DNA of 49,237 nucleotides from Thermosynechococcaceae cyanobacterium YX3bin19 (GTDB lineage Bacteria; Cyanobacteriota; Cyanobacteriia; Thermosynechococcales; Thermosynechococcaceae): assembly GCA_030447595.1 (NCBI GenBank), contig JAUJON010000007.1, positions 1 through 49,237 on the forward strand, in the 5' to 3' direction. The position numbers and the translations under genes were made by a program. Below, piece after piece: positions 9,802 through 19,645 of the stretch. Under the pieces are notes generated by a model. The model saw nothing but the letters and a program-made list of their open reading frames with translations, was not told the DNA's origin and did not search any database. Numbering within the stretch: the stretch's first letter is position 1; every line of letters begins with the position of its first letter.

Positions 9802-10950
9802 GTGCTTGAAATAGATTGGCGGCAAGTTACGCACGGAATACTGGCTTACTTTTTCGCAGCCCTATTCACTCTAGGTCTTGCCGGTTGTGGTAATAGGTCT
9901 GTGGCTGCTTTTAGCGACGGGTCCCAATCAGCTCCCAGTGAACAACTCATAACCAGAGTACAGGGCAGCAGCTCTACAGCAGGCATTATTGAAGTTTCTC
10001 CTCCAGAAGTGATTCAGCAGCTAAGACCTGCTTTAGAAAAATACCAGCCTCAAGTCAGTATTGTTAGTCCCCAACCGGACGCAGTCCTTGAAGACAATAC
10101 TATATCCGTCCAGCTTCAGGTTGAAGATTTACCACTCTTCAAGGATTCTGGATTAGGTATGGGTCCCCACCTCCATGTAATTTTGGACAATCAACCTTAT
10201 CAAGCAGTTTATGACCTCAGCCAGCCATTAACTTTTCAAGACTTATCAGCAGGCACTCATACCGTGCGAGTTTTTGCTTCGCGTCCTTGGCATGAGAGTT
10301 TTAAGAATGAAGGGGCCTACGCTCAGACAACCTTTCATATCTTTACTAAAACTCAAGACAACAGTCCTAGCTCGGCACTACCGCTCTTAACCTACAGTCG
10401 TCCCAAGGGTAGTTATGGGGCTGAGCCGGTCATGCTGGACTTTTATCTGACGAATGCACCTCTGCATCTTGTTGCCCAGGAAAGCTCAAGAGATAATATT
10501 TCAGATTGGAAAATTCGTTGCACAGTTGATGGTACCAGTTTTACTATTGACCGCTGGCAGCCAATCTACCTGAAAGGGCTTAACCCGGGCAAAAACTGGG
10601 TTCAGTTAGAGTTTTTAGATGAACAAGGAAATCCAGTTCAGAACGCCTTCAACAATACAGCTCGCCTGATCACTTACGAACCAGGAGGGCAGGATACCCT
10701 TTCAAAGTTGGTTCGAGGAGAGCTGAAGGCAGCAGATGCTCGCGCTATTGTCGATCCTAATTACGTCGCTGGCAGTCAAGAGCCCTCCCCTCCATCGTTG
10801 CCTAAAACTCCTAAAGCGTCTTCTGAACCTGTTCCTACTTCAGCAACTCCCGTAGCGCCATTGAAGTCAATAGAGGATTCTCCTCTCCCCCCAGCTAAAG
10901 TGATAGAGCCGCCTGCGATAGTAAAAGGAACTAACCCTGTTGTTCCCTAG
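9802..10950 (+). CDS. Putative lipoprotein with a GPHLHVILD domain and proline-rich tail
   Basis: This 382-residue protein starts at GTG 9802 with a TAGGAG ribosome site 8 bases upstream. Its signal peptide ends in the lipobox L-A-G-C (Cys29), so it is probably lipid-anchored at the outer face of the plasma membrane or in the outer membrane. Residues 70-180 form a beta-rich domain containing MGPHLHVILDNQPYQAVYDL and LSAGTHTVRVFASRPWHES, resembling DUF4399-like or Ig-like domains in conserved cyanobacterial proteins. A second beta-rich region follows to about residue 300. The last 70 residues are a Pro/Ser/Ala-rich, probably disordered tail of the sort that spans the cell wall. Function is unknown. 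No neighbour suggests a pathway. Confidence 0.75.
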   Translation: MLEIDWRQVTHGILAYFFAALFTLGLAGCGNRSVAAFSDGSQSAPSEQLITRVQGSSSTAGIIEVSPPEVIQQLRPALEKYQPQVSIVSPQPDAVLEDNTISVQLQVEDLPLFKDSGLGMGPHLHVILDNQPYQAVYDLSQPLTFQDLSAGTHTVRVFASRPWHESFKNEGAYAQTTFHIFTKTQDNSPSSALPLLTYSRPKGSYGAEPVMLDFYLTNAPLHLVAQESSRDNISDWKIRCTVDGTSFTIDRWQPIYLKGLNPGKNWVQLEFLDEQGNPVQNAFNNTARLITYEPGGQDTLSKLVRGELKAADARAIVDPNYVAGSQEPSPPSLPKTPKASSEPVPTSATPVAPLKSIEDSPLPPAKVIEPPAIVKGTNPVVP

Positions 10951-11082
10951 ACAGTCCATGCACTTTGAATCTATGGGAATTAGTATCGGAATTGACTTGG
11001 TACTAATCCCCAGGGAAAAATTCGAAAACTTCTATCCAAATTGGGGAGAGGGTTGCTGATGCTGAAAATCTTACTTCAGTGA

Positions 11083-12351
11083 CTAGACTCGCCCCCGTAA
11101 AATTTGCGCCATTTCGTTCGGCTTGGGCGACATTTCTAGGGCCGTCTCTTCATTGATTCGGCCTTCTTCGTATAGATTTTGCAGGCATTGATTCATAGTG
11201 CACATGCCATCGTAGGTACATTGAGGAATAATGGCTTCAATTTCTTCTACTTCCCCTCGAAGAATATAGTCCTTGATAGCATCAGTGTTAATCATGATTT
11301 CATAGATGGCCGCCCGCTTGCCGTCTGTAGTTCGCACTAGAGATTGAGCAATGACGGCAACTAAGGATTCAGCAACCTGCATCCGCATCGGTCCCTGTTC
11401 TTCAGGATTGTAAAGGTTGAGGATCCGTTCAATGGTCTTGACAGCACTATTAGTATGTAGGGTTCCAAAAACTAGGTGCCCTGTCTGAGCAGCCTTGAGA
11501 GCTGTGTTCACCGTTTCGCGATCGCGCATTTCTCCAATCAGAATAATATCGGGGTCTTCCCGCAAAGCAGCCTTCAGGGCATTATCAAACTTTAAGGTGT
11601 GAATGCCCACTTCGCGTTGTTTGATTAGCGCTTTGCGGCTTTGATGCACAAACTCCACCGGGTCTTCAATGGAGATAATGTGCTTTGGCATCTGATGATT
11701 GATGTAGTCAATCATGGCTGCCATTGTCGTGGACTTACCTGAGCCCGTAGGTCCGGTGACTAAAATCAGTCCTTTGTGGTAATGGCACAAATCTCGGAAC
11801 ACGGGCGGCAGGTTCAGTTCCTCCATTGTCAGGATCTTTAGCGGAATCAACCGCATGACTAGGGAAGGGCCCTTGAGAGAGACAAAAATGTTGATTCGCA
11901 CCCGTACTAGCCCTTCATACTGGGCAGCGCCATCGTACTCTAAGGTTCGCTTAAACTGCTCAATCTGCTCTTCCGTGAGAATTTCTCGTATCCAGCTAAA
12001 AAATGTCGCTTCATCTGTTTCGGGATGATCGCTCACGACCATCTGGCCGCGTTCTCGAAAGCGGGGTATCTCACCAACACCCAAGTGGATATCAGACCGA
12101 TTCTGATCGTGGGCTTCCCGAACGAGTTGCTCTAGGGTCACTCCTGCCCTGAGTGAAGGCGAGAGAGGTAAAGGTTGATTGACTGGTGCAGAATATCCCG
12201 CAGGACTGGAGTATGTAGGGAGCGATACCGGCGGTGGCATTACCTGAGATGCGACTTGAGTCTTTTCTGAGGCTGCATCCGGATAACCGCTAGCTGGCAT
12301 TGCTGGGATACGCGGAGGGGGTGGAATAGGTGGACGCCGGGAGTCTGTCAT
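11083..12351 (-). CDS. pilT: Type IV pilus retraction ATPase, PilT family
   Basis: This 422-residue cytoplasmic hexameric ATPase drives pilus retraction in twitching motility and DNA uptake. The first about 65 residues are a proline-rich disordered extension. The PilT N-domain follows (LEQLVREAHDQNRSDIHLG), then Walker A GPTGSGKST at 200-208, the Asp box, LREDPDIILIGEMRDRET (Walker B) and the His box FGTLHTNSAVKTIERI. The C-terminus ends LEMSPKPNEMAQILRGRV. The proline-rich leader and length suggest one of the cyanobacterial PilT paralogues, perhaps PilT2, rather than PilB, which is longer. AAGGAGAG precedes the ATG. No other pil gene is near. The paralogue assignment is inference. Confidence 0.88.
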   Translation of the reverse strand: MTDSRRPPIPPPPRIPAMPASGYPDAASEKTQVASQVMPPPVSLPTYSSPAGYSAPVNQPLPLSPSLRAGVTLEQLVREAHDQNRSDIHLGVGEIPRFRERGQMVVSDHPETDEATFFSWIREILTEEQIEQFKRTLEYDGAAQYEGLVRVRINIFVSLKGPSLVMRLIPLKILTMEELNLPPVFRDLCHYHKGLILVTGPTGSGKSTTMAAMIDYINHQMPKHIISIEDPVEFVHQSRKALIKQREVGIHTLKFDNALKAALREDPDIILIGEMRDRETVNTALKAAQTGHLVFGTLHTNSAVKTIERILNLYNPEEQGPMRMQVAESLVAVIAQSLVRTTDGKRAAIYEIMINTDAIKDYILRGEVEEIEAIIPQCTYDGMCTMNQCLQNLYEEGRINEETALEMSPKPNEMAQILRGRV

Positions 12352-12969
12352 AGACCACTCTCTCCTTGGGTAGCTAACAGAACCAGAGTACCCAAAGTAG
12401 AAGGTTGGCTAACAGCAAATCCCTTGTGGCCAAGTCAGTACACTGAGAATCTTTATGTTTTCTTTATTTGGATGCGAATAGAGTGCCTGCTATTTTGAAG
12501 TATCAAGTTTTTTAATGCCTGATAAGGCCATAAGTCAGGCGGCTGAGCTATTCAACTAGTTTCTCAGAATTAAGGATTTTTACAGCTGAACCTGATTGGC
12601 AGGTTAATCGCCTTAAGCTTACAGCTAAATTCTTCAGAATAGTTAATTTATGAGAGATGGCTAGAAAATTAGAAAATTTGTTAAGTCAGATTTGCTAGTT
12701 ATTTCAATTCTTCTTTGTCGGTGAATTTTTCTACCTTTAGATAGGGATTTTCAACTTAAAACCTATAGAATTTTGAACTTTTGCGTCACAAGACTAGTTT
12801 TTCAGCAGGTGTTTTCTACCCTAAGAGGTAGACTTATCCCATAAACATTTCCCGGCAATGTAAATTTAATTGAATAAACACTCATAATTTTAGTTGTCTT
12901 CCCTATACTGTTGACATTCGGTTATAGATGGGTTTCATTATTTTTTTGAAGTTAAGGAGGGTGAGAGAT
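12352..12969. other. AT-rich intergenic region
   Basis: About 620 bp between divergent pilT and a small membrane-protein gene. The region is AT-rich, with many T runs. I see no coding frame, tRNA or clear terminator. It presumably holds both promoters. Confidence 0.45.
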
Positions 12970-13344
12970 ATGACATTCGCTGAAGCACAAAGTTTTAAGA
13001 AACTAAATTTTTTACTATTGACCAGAAGCTTTTTAATCTGGACTTTCATGCTATGCGTCTGCTTCTTAGTGGTTGGTTTTCCAGTAATTGCCTTAATGGT
13101 CACAGCAGGAGCTTTGCTGGCGATCGCTCTCCAATCAGTATTGCCAGTTAGTGCAGTGTTGCTGGTAGTAGGTAGCATCATAGGAGCCAATCTCCTAGTG
13201 ATTGTGCTTAGCGCAGCGGTACTCACTTCTAAGGGTGTGTATCCCCATGAAGTTACCTGGTTAAGCTGGCTTGCTACTCCAGCACAGTCATTGCATACCT
13301 CTATCTATGCAGCTTGCCCTTTAACTTGTGACCTGAAGTACTAG
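12970..13344 (+). CDS. Small hydrophobic membrane protein, unknown function
   Basis: This 124-residue protein starts at ATG 12970, chosen because a strong AAGGAGG lies 9 bases upstream; an upstream in-frame ATG (12928) lacks such a site. After a short polar N-terminus (MTFAEAQSFKKLNFLLLTR) there are about three membrane segments, near residues 22-40, 45-65 and 68-90. The polar C-terminus contains two cysteines (YAACPLTC). I do not recognise the family. A clean hairpin terminator follows 45 bp downstream, so it is probably a single-gene transcript. Confidence 0.65.
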   Translation: MTFAEAQSFKKLNFLLLTRSFLIWTFMLCVCFLVVGFPVIALMVTAGALLAIALQSVLPVSAVLLVVGSIIGANLLVIVLSAAVLTSKGVYPHEVTWLSWLATPAQSLHTSIYAACPLTCDLKY

Positions 13345-13388
13345 TCTGTTCATTCACCAGGTTTAGCTAGACATAAGGGAGCGCGATC

Positions 13389-13411
13389 ACCCGGTTAAGG
13401 CCGGGTTTTTT
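13389..13411 (+). terminator. Rho-independent terminator
   Basis: The stem ACCCGG/CCGGGT with loop TTAAGG is followed directly by a run of T. It lies 45 bp after the stop of the small membrane-protein gene and has the right polarity for it. Confidence 0.85.
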
Positions 13412-13611
13412 GTGACTCAATCGAGGCTAGGACAGAACACGGCTATAGATTTAGGGAACGCTTACGTTACTGTATATCAGGTCCGCTAATCCAATGAATT
13501 CAAATAGGTGCCATTAGGCACTAGAGTTGGGTTTAGGCTTTTCGCAAGTCGATTTGTGAATCAGCGCCCCATCGGACTTGATATTAGTAGATTGTTGAGC
13601 TTTCCACTTTA

Positions 13612-14736
13612 ATGGCACCTACGCGAGTTTGTATTACGCTGGGAACCCGACCGGAAGCAATCAAAATGGCTCCGGTAATCCAAGCATTTCGGAATTCTTC
13701 ATCTTTTGAGACTCAGGTTTTCTTAACCGGCCAACACCAAGAGATGGTTAAGCAAGTCATGCAGTTGTTTGATCTTAGCGCTGACCGAGATCTGGCAATT
13801 ATGCAGCCGAATCAGACTTTAACGGATATCACCTGCCGCAGTTTGCAGGGTCTAGAAGCCTTATTCCAGAAGATACAGCCACGGATTGTTCTGGTTCAGG
13901 GGGATACGACTACTGCTTTTGCGGCTGCTTTGGCTGCATTTTATCAGCAAATACCAGTGGGTCATGTGGAGGCAGGATTGCGGACAGATGACTTATTGAA
14001 TCCCTATCCTGAGGAAGCCAACCGTCGCTTGATTTCCCAAGTAGCCCAACTGCACTTTGCCCCTACCCCGACAGCCGTTGAAAATCTGCAGCGATCGGGA
14101 GTCACTGGAAGTATTTATCAGACCGGGAATACCGTCATCGATGCTTTGCTGAAAGTTGCAGCAATGAATCCGCCGTGCAACGTTTCTGGATTAGAGTGGG
14201 ATAAACACCGTACCCTCCTCGCTACCGTTCACCGGCGGGAAAACTGGGGAGTGCCGCTACGGGGAATTGCTCAAGGCTTTCTCCAAATATTGGATAAATT
14301 CCCAGATACGGTTCTGTTGCTCCCCTTACACCGTAACCCTACTGTCCGGGAACCATTACAGGCAGTGCTGGGGAACCATCCAAGAGTCTTTTTAACCGAG
14401 CCCTTAAACTATACGGACCTGGTGGGAGCAATTCAACGCTGCCACCTACTGCTAACCGATTCTGGCGGGCTACAGGAAGAAGCGCCCAGCTTGGGAAAGC
14501 CTGTGCTAGTTCTGCGGGAGACTACGGAGCGGCCCGAGGCTATTACCGCCGGAACCGCTAAACTTGTCGGTACTGATCCCCAGCAAATTGCTGCGGCTGC
14601 AACTGAACTGCTCAGAAGCCAGGATGCTTATACAGCAATGGCGATGGCAATTAATCCTTTTGGAGATGGTCAAGCCGCTGTGCGAATCCGGGAAATCGTG
14701 GAGAACTATTGCCTCATCAACGAGGTATCCGCTTGA
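13612..14736 (+). CDS. wecB: UDP-N-acetylglucosamine 2-epimerase (non-hydrolysing)
   Basis: This 374-residue cytoplasmic enzyme interconverts UDP-GlcNAc and UDP-ManNAc for surface polysaccharide synthesis. The N-terminus VCITLGTRPEAIKMAPVI is the family signature. The catalytic region has HVEAGLRTDDLLNPYPEE followed by ANRRLI, and the C-terminal Rossmann domain has DSGGLQEEAPSLGKPVLVLR with the TTERPEA motif. Length matches WecB/MnaA. It starts at ATG 13612. No other polysaccharide gene adjoins it. Its last 31 bp overlap the convergent DUF3352 gene, so the two 3' ends interlock. Confidence 0.95.
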   Translation: MAPTRVCITLGTRPEAIKMAPVIQAFRNSSSFETQVFLTGQHQEMVKQVMQLFDLSADRDLAIMQPNQTLTDITCRSLQGLEALFQKIQPRIVLVQGDTTTAFAAALAAFYQQIPVGHVEAGLRTDDLLNPYPEEANRRLISQVAQLHFAPTPTAVENLQRSGVTGSIYQTGNTVIDALLKVAAMNPPCNVSGLEWDKHRTLLATVHRRENWGVPLRGIAQGFLQILDKFPDTVLLLPLHRNPTVREPLQAVLGNHPRVFLTEPLNYTDLVGAIQRCHLLLTDSGGLQEEAPSLGKPVLVLRETTERPEAITAGTAKLVGTDPQQIAAAATELLRSQDAYTAMAMAINPFGDGQAAVRIREIVENYCLINEVSA

Positions 14737-16364
14737 GAGTTACCAGCTTTTTCTAGCTCCACTACCACGTCATAGCGGGTGCTTCGCTCACTTTTAACGG
14801 CAGCGGTTACACCAATGGCGCGAATGGCAGTGGCAAACTGCCGGGCGTCAGGTGGCAGCTTGGGCAGCAAGGGACTGCTATCTAACAAAGTTTGAGTCCG
14901 AGCCATGTCTACAAAGAAGCGGCCACTATTGGCATCTAAGTTAGAGTCAGTGGCGGCTTGAAACAGATCGGTACTGGCTAGAGCAGTTTTGGGTTGAGGG
15001 ACAATAGTGCTTTCAACCGGAGCGCCTAGAGTTAAGAAAGCAGTATTTCGGTCTAACCAACCGTGGCTAGCTACAGACAAGCCTGGCGGCACTTTCCAGG
15101 TAGTGAGGGTTTGGTTGCCAATCTTTGATTGGCTGACATTTAAGTTGAATTTACTGCCCATCACTTCATCCAGTTGCTGCAAAGAACGCTCTGCAGCGCG
15201 GCGATCGCCAGTTTGAGCCATCAAGACGAGACCCGCACCCTGTGTTTGTCCGGGTGCCGGCAGCAAGGCCAGGGCAAACTCTCCATCCATCCAATCTACA
15301 AAATCCTTCTCAAAATCCATTCCAGTTGCGGACTGGACACTGGCCTGAAACCGTTTTGGGTTGAAAGGCACAACGAGTTGAGATTCTGAGCCTTGAGAAT
15401 ACTGCTGCCAAAATTCTTGGAAGTCATCGCCTGAGGCCATGACCAAGGTACTGCCAGGTAGACGGTTTGCCAACTTGCCACTACTATTCTCAACCGGCAA
15501 CTTGCGCTGACTGTTGGGCTTAAGCCAGGAAATGCTTTTGAACCGAATGCCATCGGGCTCCAGCACAACAGTTGACCCCAGCCCTTGAGTTTCCTGAATT
15601 CTCGCGGAAGTTTCTGAAGATAAACTCCGTCCAGAGTTGGCGATCGCCGTGGCAGCGGCAGCCGGTAAATTAACGTAGACGCGCGCGAAGGATTGACCCG
15701 CTTTGATCGTATCCAAGGCTCTTTTGTATCCGGGCGTTTCAGCTAGGGAATCACTGCCGCGATAAGTATCGATCACCTGCTCTATCGCTTGGGGGGTGGA
15801 AGCCATTACCACAAGCCGGTTGTCTATCACCGTAGCTGAGTAGGGAGGTGAACCTTGAATTTCCTGAATGTTTAACCCTCGGTAGGTGCGCTGCGGCTGA
15901 CCAGCCTGAGAAAACTTGGGGTTTTCTAAAGCTTGACGGGCACGCTCGGGGTTTTCAATTGGCAGCACCCAAACTGTAGCCTGCTGGACGGGCAGCCCAG
16001 ACGGCTGCTTCGTCATTGGCAAAAAAGCTACCGTGACTTCATCGCCTACCCAGGGTCGGATATCTTCTTCGTAGTTGAAACCATTGCGGGTCAGGTAGCG
16101 GTCCTGCAAATCAGTCAAACTACGCTGGAAAGCAAGCTGTGTCTCAGAAGTTCCAAATTGCTGAAGTTGCTGCCATTGACTGCGATTGGTAGATACGGAC
16201 ACACTGGCTAGGGTTTCCTGGGGCAGAACGTTTGTACCCACAGGCAGAGAATTGCCAATCCAGCCTTTGTCAGCTAACAGCCAGTAGGCGACCCCTCCCC
16301 CAACTAGCAAAAGACCGGCGGTGCCTACGGCGATCGGCAGGGATCGAGCCTTTTTCTCAAACAT
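14706..16364 (-). CDS. DUF3352 family protein, membrane-anchored
   Basis: This 552-residue protein has one N-terminal membrane segment (residues 11-30, PIAVGTAGLLLVGGGVAYWLL) and a large domain outside the membrane. The arrangement, with VLPQETLASVSVSTN, FNYEEDIRPWVGDEVTVAFLP, a repeat of similar sequence in the second half (ATGMDFEKDFVDWMDGEFALALLP) and a C-terminal beta-rich region, matches the cyanobacterial DUF3352 family as I remember it. The two halves look like an internal duplication. No enzymatic motif is seen and function is unknown. It converges on wecB, sharing 31 bp. The reading frame is intact over 1.66 kb. Confidence 0.82.
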   Translation of the reverse strand: MFEKKARSLPIAVGTAGLLLVGGGVAYWLLADKGWIGNSLPVGTNVLPQETLASVSVSTNRSQWQQLQQFGTSETQLAFQRSLTDLQDRYLTRNGFNYEEDIRPWVGDEVTVAFLPMTKQPSGLPVQQATVWVLPIENPERARQALENPKFSQAGQPQRTYRGLNIQEIQGSPPYSATVIDNRLVVMASTPQAIEQVIDTYRGSDSLAETPGYKRALDTIKAGQSFARVYVNLPAAAATAIANSGRSLSSETSARIQETQGLGSTVVLEPDGIRFKSISWLKPNSQRKLPVENSSGKLANRLPGSTLVMASGDDFQEFWQQYSQGSESQLVVPFNPKRFQASVQSATGMDFEKDFVDWMDGEFALALLPAPGQTQGAGLVLMAQTGDRRAAERSLQQLDEVMGSKFNLNVSQSKIGNQTLTTWKVPPGLSVASHGWLDRNTAFLTLGAPVESTIVPQPKTALASTDLFQAATDSNLDANSGRFFVDMARTQTLLDSSPLLPKLPPDARQFATAIRAIGVTAAVKSERSTRYDVVVELEKAGNSQADTSLMRQ

Positions 16365-16468
16365 AACCTTCGCTCTCCAATCTTATGGTGTGAGGTGCGC
16401 TCAACAATGGGTTTAAAACGAGCCTTCGCGGAGCAGAATGCAGCGATCAGCAAATCCGGTGACTGGAA

Positions 16469-17689
16469 CTAGCAGGGTTGATAGAGCGTGTCCCGTTGCC
16501 GGTAGGGGCGGCCCAGGTCTGTAATAGCGGCTTCAAGGGTTTCAACCTCCATGCAGGTACCGCCTTGAGCCCCTGCCATGGTGGTGATATGCTCTTCCAT
16601 CAACGTTCCACCGATATCATTGCATCCAAATATTAAGGCTTCTTTAGCTCCGGCAAGACCCAGTTTGACCCAGCTCGGTTGATGATTAACGATCCAGTTG
16701 CCCAGAAAAATGCGGGCAACAGCAGTGAGTAGTAGAGCCTCACTAAGCACAGGTTGATCTCGCCCGACTCGCCGCCGCAAGGGTTTGGGTGCTTCTTGCC
16801 CGACAAAAGGCAGCAGTATAAATTCTGTCATGCCGCAGTAACCTTGCTCAACAGCTTGCTGCTGCAGCGATCGCAATAAACTCAAGTGATGGATCTGTTG
16901 TTCTGGAGTCTCAATATGGCCGGAAAGCATTGTACAGGTAGTGGGTACACCCTGCTGGTGAGCCGTGCCGACGATTTCCAACCAGGTCGCGGTATTAATT
17001 TTTTCTGGGCACAGCACTCGCCGCACCGAATCATCCAGGACTTCTGCCGCCGTCCCCGGCATTGACCCCACGCCAGCATCCCGCAGAGCTGCGATCACCT
17101 GGGCATAGCTCAAACCATCTTCCCGGGCGATAAACTGTACCTCCTGAGGCGAAAAGGCATGTAGGTGTAGTTGGGGAAACTGCACCTTAATCGTTTCAAG
17201 CAGGTTTAGGTAGTAACGCAGCGATTGACCCTGGAGTTTGGCACCGGGATGCAGACCACCCTGCATACAAACTTCCGTGGCACCTCGCCGTACCGCATCC
17301 GTTACCTTCTCTAAAATTTGAGTGGCATCCAGCCAATAGGCTCCCTCCTCGCCTTCATCTCGCCGGAAGGCACAGAAACTACAGTGCTGTTCACAAATAT
17401 TCGTGAAATTAACATTTCGATTGATCACATAAGTTACTGTCTCGCCTACCTGCTGCTGGCGCAGGCGATCGGCAGTCTGACGAATCGCTTCAACAGCCGC
17501 TGTCGCAGTTTGTTGCAACAGGGACAGCCCCTCATCAGGGGAGAGGTCGTACCCATTGAGCGCACGTTCTAGGATCACGTCAATAGACTTAACGGTTTTA
17601 GTCGGCACGGGGATTTTGCTATCAATCAATAGATCATTAATCTCATTTTTACAAGAAAAAATTTTCCTGAAGTGCTCAGGAGTTGCCAA
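16469..17689 (-). CDS. cofH: FO synthase subunit CofH (radical SAM)
   Basis: CofH joins tyrosine-derived imino acid to 5-amino-6-ribitylaminouracil, and with CofG makes 7,8-didemethyl-8-hydroxy-5-deazariboflavin (FO). Cyanobacteria use FO as the antenna of some photolyases. The radical SAM cluster motif CX3CX2C is at Cys99, Cys103 and Cys106 (CEQHCSFC), preceded by [12 protein letters not shown], and [10 protein letters not shown] and [15 protein letters not shown]-like segments follow (seen as [15 protein letters not shown]). The C-terminus has [15 protein letters not shown], typical of CofH/MqnC-type enzymes. The first about 30 residues have no family match, so the true start may be internal. 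It is divergent from thiO with only 44 bp between starts. CofG is not in the window. Confidence 0.9.
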   Translation of the reverse strand: MATPEHFRKIFSCKNEINDLLIDSKIPVPTKTVKSIDVILERALNGYDLSPDEGLSLLQQTATAAVEAIRQTADRLRQQQVGETVTYVINRNVNFTNICEQHCSFCAFRRDEGEEGAYWLDATQILEKVTDAVRRGATEVCMQGGLHPGAKLQGQSLRYYLNLLETIKVQFPQLHLHAFSPQEVQFIAREDGLSYAQVIAALRDAGVGSMPGTAAEVLDDSVRRVLCPEKINTATWLEIVGTAHQQGVPTTCTMLSGHIETPEQQIHHLSLLRSLQQQAVEQGYCGMTEFILLPFVGQEAPKPLRRRVGRDQPVLSEALLLTAVARIFLGNWIVNHQPSWVKLGLAGAKEALIFGCNDIGGTLMEEHITTMAGAQGGTCMEVETLEAAITDLGRPYRQRDTLYQPC

Positions 17690-17733
17690 AGGCGCAGATT
17701 ATTTACAATTTAAGCTGGGTCTAATGGCTGACT

Positions 17734-18808
17734 ATGGAAACAACCGACATTTTGGTGATTGGTGGTGGTGTAATTGGTTTGGCAATCGCCACGGAACTTG
17801 CCCTCCAAGGCGCAGCCGTCACCGTTCTTAGCCGCAACTTCCAGCAGGCGGCGACCCAGGCAGCAGCCGGGATGCTCGCCCCCCAAGCGGAGGCACTGTC
17901 CGCTGGCCCTATGCTGGACTTATGCCTGCGAAGTCGAACGCTCTACCCAGACTGGACCCGTAAACTAGAAGCCCTGACGGGACTCAATACGGGATACTGG
18001 CCCTGCGGCATCTTAGCGCCTCTCTATGAAGAAGTCACTAATAGCAACGGCGGGATTCAGCAATATTCACGCTCGACGACAAGCCAGTGGTTTGATCAAG
18101 CAGCAATTCACCGCCATCAGCCAGGGCTCAGCCCCCAAGTGGTCGGTGGCTGGTGGTTTCCCCAAGATGCTCAAGTAGACAACCGGGCACTGGCCCAAGT
18201 ACTGTCGGTAGCAGCAACTCAAGTGGGCGTCAAGCTTTGTGAGGCAGTTACGGTCGAGGCTCTCCGCCAGCAACAGGGTCGAGTTATCGGAGTAGAGACT
18301 TCCAACCGGGACATGGCAAGCTGAGAAATACGTGTTAGCCACTGGTGCCTGGTCAGCCCAGCTACTCCCTGTCCCGGTCACTCCCCGCAAGGGGCAGATG
18401 TTGTCTGTGCGGGTACCGAGCCGGCAGGAGCAATCTCTCGAGCAAGTTCTGTTTGGTTCTGAGATATATATTGTCCCCTGCCAGGATGGCCGAATTGTCA
18501 ATGGGGCCACCAGCGAGGATGTGGGTTTCTACACCCGATAACACCCCGGCGGGAATTCAAGCTTTACTAAGAGAAGCGATCGTGCTTTATCCGCCGCTGC
18601 AAGATCTCTCCAAGAGTTCTGGTGGGGATTTCTGCCTGCCACACCGGATGAATACCCGATTTTAGGCCAGGCCCTACGAAAATTTGATTTGGCAACAGGT
18701 CACTATCGCAATGGCATTCTCCTGGCTCCGGTCACTGCTGCCTTAATCGCAGCCCTGATTCTGGACCAAAAGACAGACCCTTTACTAGATATTGGCACCC
18801 TATACTAG
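17734..18808 (+). pseudogene. thiO: Glycine oxidase ThiO, interrupted by three indels
   Basis: ThiO is an FAD enzyme that oxidises glycine to iminoglycine for the thiazole half of thiamine. The N-terminus DILVIGGGVIGLAIATELA is the FAD-binding fold, with AATQAAAGMLAPQAEA following. The coding sequence changes frame three times. There is an extra base near 18305 before GTWQAEKYVLATGAW. An extra T near 18532 interrupts GFTPDNTPAGIQALL. One base is missing near 18612 before EFWWGFLPATPDEYPILGQA. It ends at TAG 18806-18808 after LLDIGTLY, so it is not fused to ThiG as in some cyanobacteria. Domain order and total length are normal. Either sequencing errors or real decay; errors are favoured because the residue sequence is well preserved between breaks. 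Confidence 0.8.
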
Positions 18809-18854
18809 AACATTTCTAGCGATTCGCAGCTCAACCTCTGCTCTCAGTTAGCAA

Positions 18855-19215
18855 CTACTTGAGAGACCGGCCTGCCCGAGACAGAAGCTCCGCGAGTTGC
18901 CGTACCTTAACGGCAATATCACTGTTTGCATTCACAGCTACTTCAGCGGTATCTTCACCGAGATCAGTAAGGATGTCAGAAAGGGGCACACCCTTGCTGC
19001 TAGTGCCACCGATTAGCGCCGACTGAAGCTCACCCAAGTCTTCCGCCAAGTCCAGTTCCTTGAAGCTGTTGTTGCCAGCTATCAATGATAGCGAAGGCTT
19101 CATCAGCAGGAATAGATGAAAGGTCTTGCTGCAGGGCAGAGATGGCAGCATCCAGGTCAGTGGTTGTATCTTTTGTTTGCCATAATAAAGCTTTTTCTGC
19201 GGGTGTTCTTGACAA
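18855..19215 (-). CDS. Small conserved hypothetical protein, frameshifted
   Basis: The N-terminal part reads SRTPAEKALLWQTKDTTTDL, then AFAIIDSWQQQLQGTGLGGRL, and stops. The next frame continues GELQSALIGGTSSKG and ends LLSRAGRSLK. Removing one G from the GGG run near 19040 joins them into a protein of about 119 residues, soluble and helix-rich. From memory it resembles a cyanobacterial hypothetical family beginning MSxTPAEKALxW; function is unknown. The initiation codon here is TTG 19215, and foreign GC-rich DNA begins only about 30 bp upstream, so the native start and promoter may have been lost at the junction. Confidence 0.5.
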
Positions 19216-19244
19216 AAGCCTGCAAAACCTTGGTCGAGTTCAAC

Positions 19245-19628
19245 TTACGCGAGGCGGCCAGCACCGGCATCGACGTGTTCCGGGTCTTCGACGCGCTCAA
19301 CGACGTGGAGCAGATGCGGCCGGCGATCGAGGCAGTGCGCGACACCGGCACCGCGGTCGCGGAGGTGGCGCTGTGCTACACCTCCGACCTCGACGACCCG
19401 GCCGAGCGGGTCTACACCCTCGACTACTACCTCCACCTCGCCGAGCGGAGCGTGGAGGCGGGGGCACACGTGCTCGCGATCAAGGACATGGCCGGGCTGC
19501 TGCGCGCCCCCGCGGCCCGCCGGCTCGTCACCGCCTTGCGCGAGCGCTTCGAGCTGCCGGTGCACCTGCACACCCACGACACCACCGGCGGCCAGCTGGC
19601 CACGCTGCTCGCCGCGGCCGAGGCCGAG
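19245..19628 (+). pseudogene. GC-rich fragment of a pyruvate carboxylase gene (actinobacterial type), foreign
   Basis: About 385 bp of strikingly GC-rich DNA with one open frame and no start or stop of its own. The encoded piece matches the carboxyltransferase domain of pyruvate carboxylase: TGIDVFRVFDALNDVEQM, VAEVALCYTSDLDDP, YTLDYYLHLAE, GAHVLAIKDMAGLLRAPAAR and LPVHLHTHDTTGGQLATLL. The metal-binding HLHTHD is visible. Codon use is nearly all G/C at third positions, as in high-GC actinobacteria and unlike every neighbour. Both edges are abrupt: cyanobacterial genes resume within about 30 bp on each side. A chimeric read or assembly join is the simplest explanation; a recent transfer of a non-functional gene scrap is much less likely. 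Confidence 0.85.
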
Positions 19629-19645
19629 TTTGTTCAGTGGAGAAA

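Noticed and set aside
12903-13226. 107-codon minus-strand frame
   Set aside because: It is antisense to the membrane-protein gene, which has a strong ribosome site and terminator; this frame has neither.
19245-19628. Functional horizontally acquired pyruvate carboxylase
   Set aside because: Only an internal piece of one domain is present, with no start, stop or promoter.
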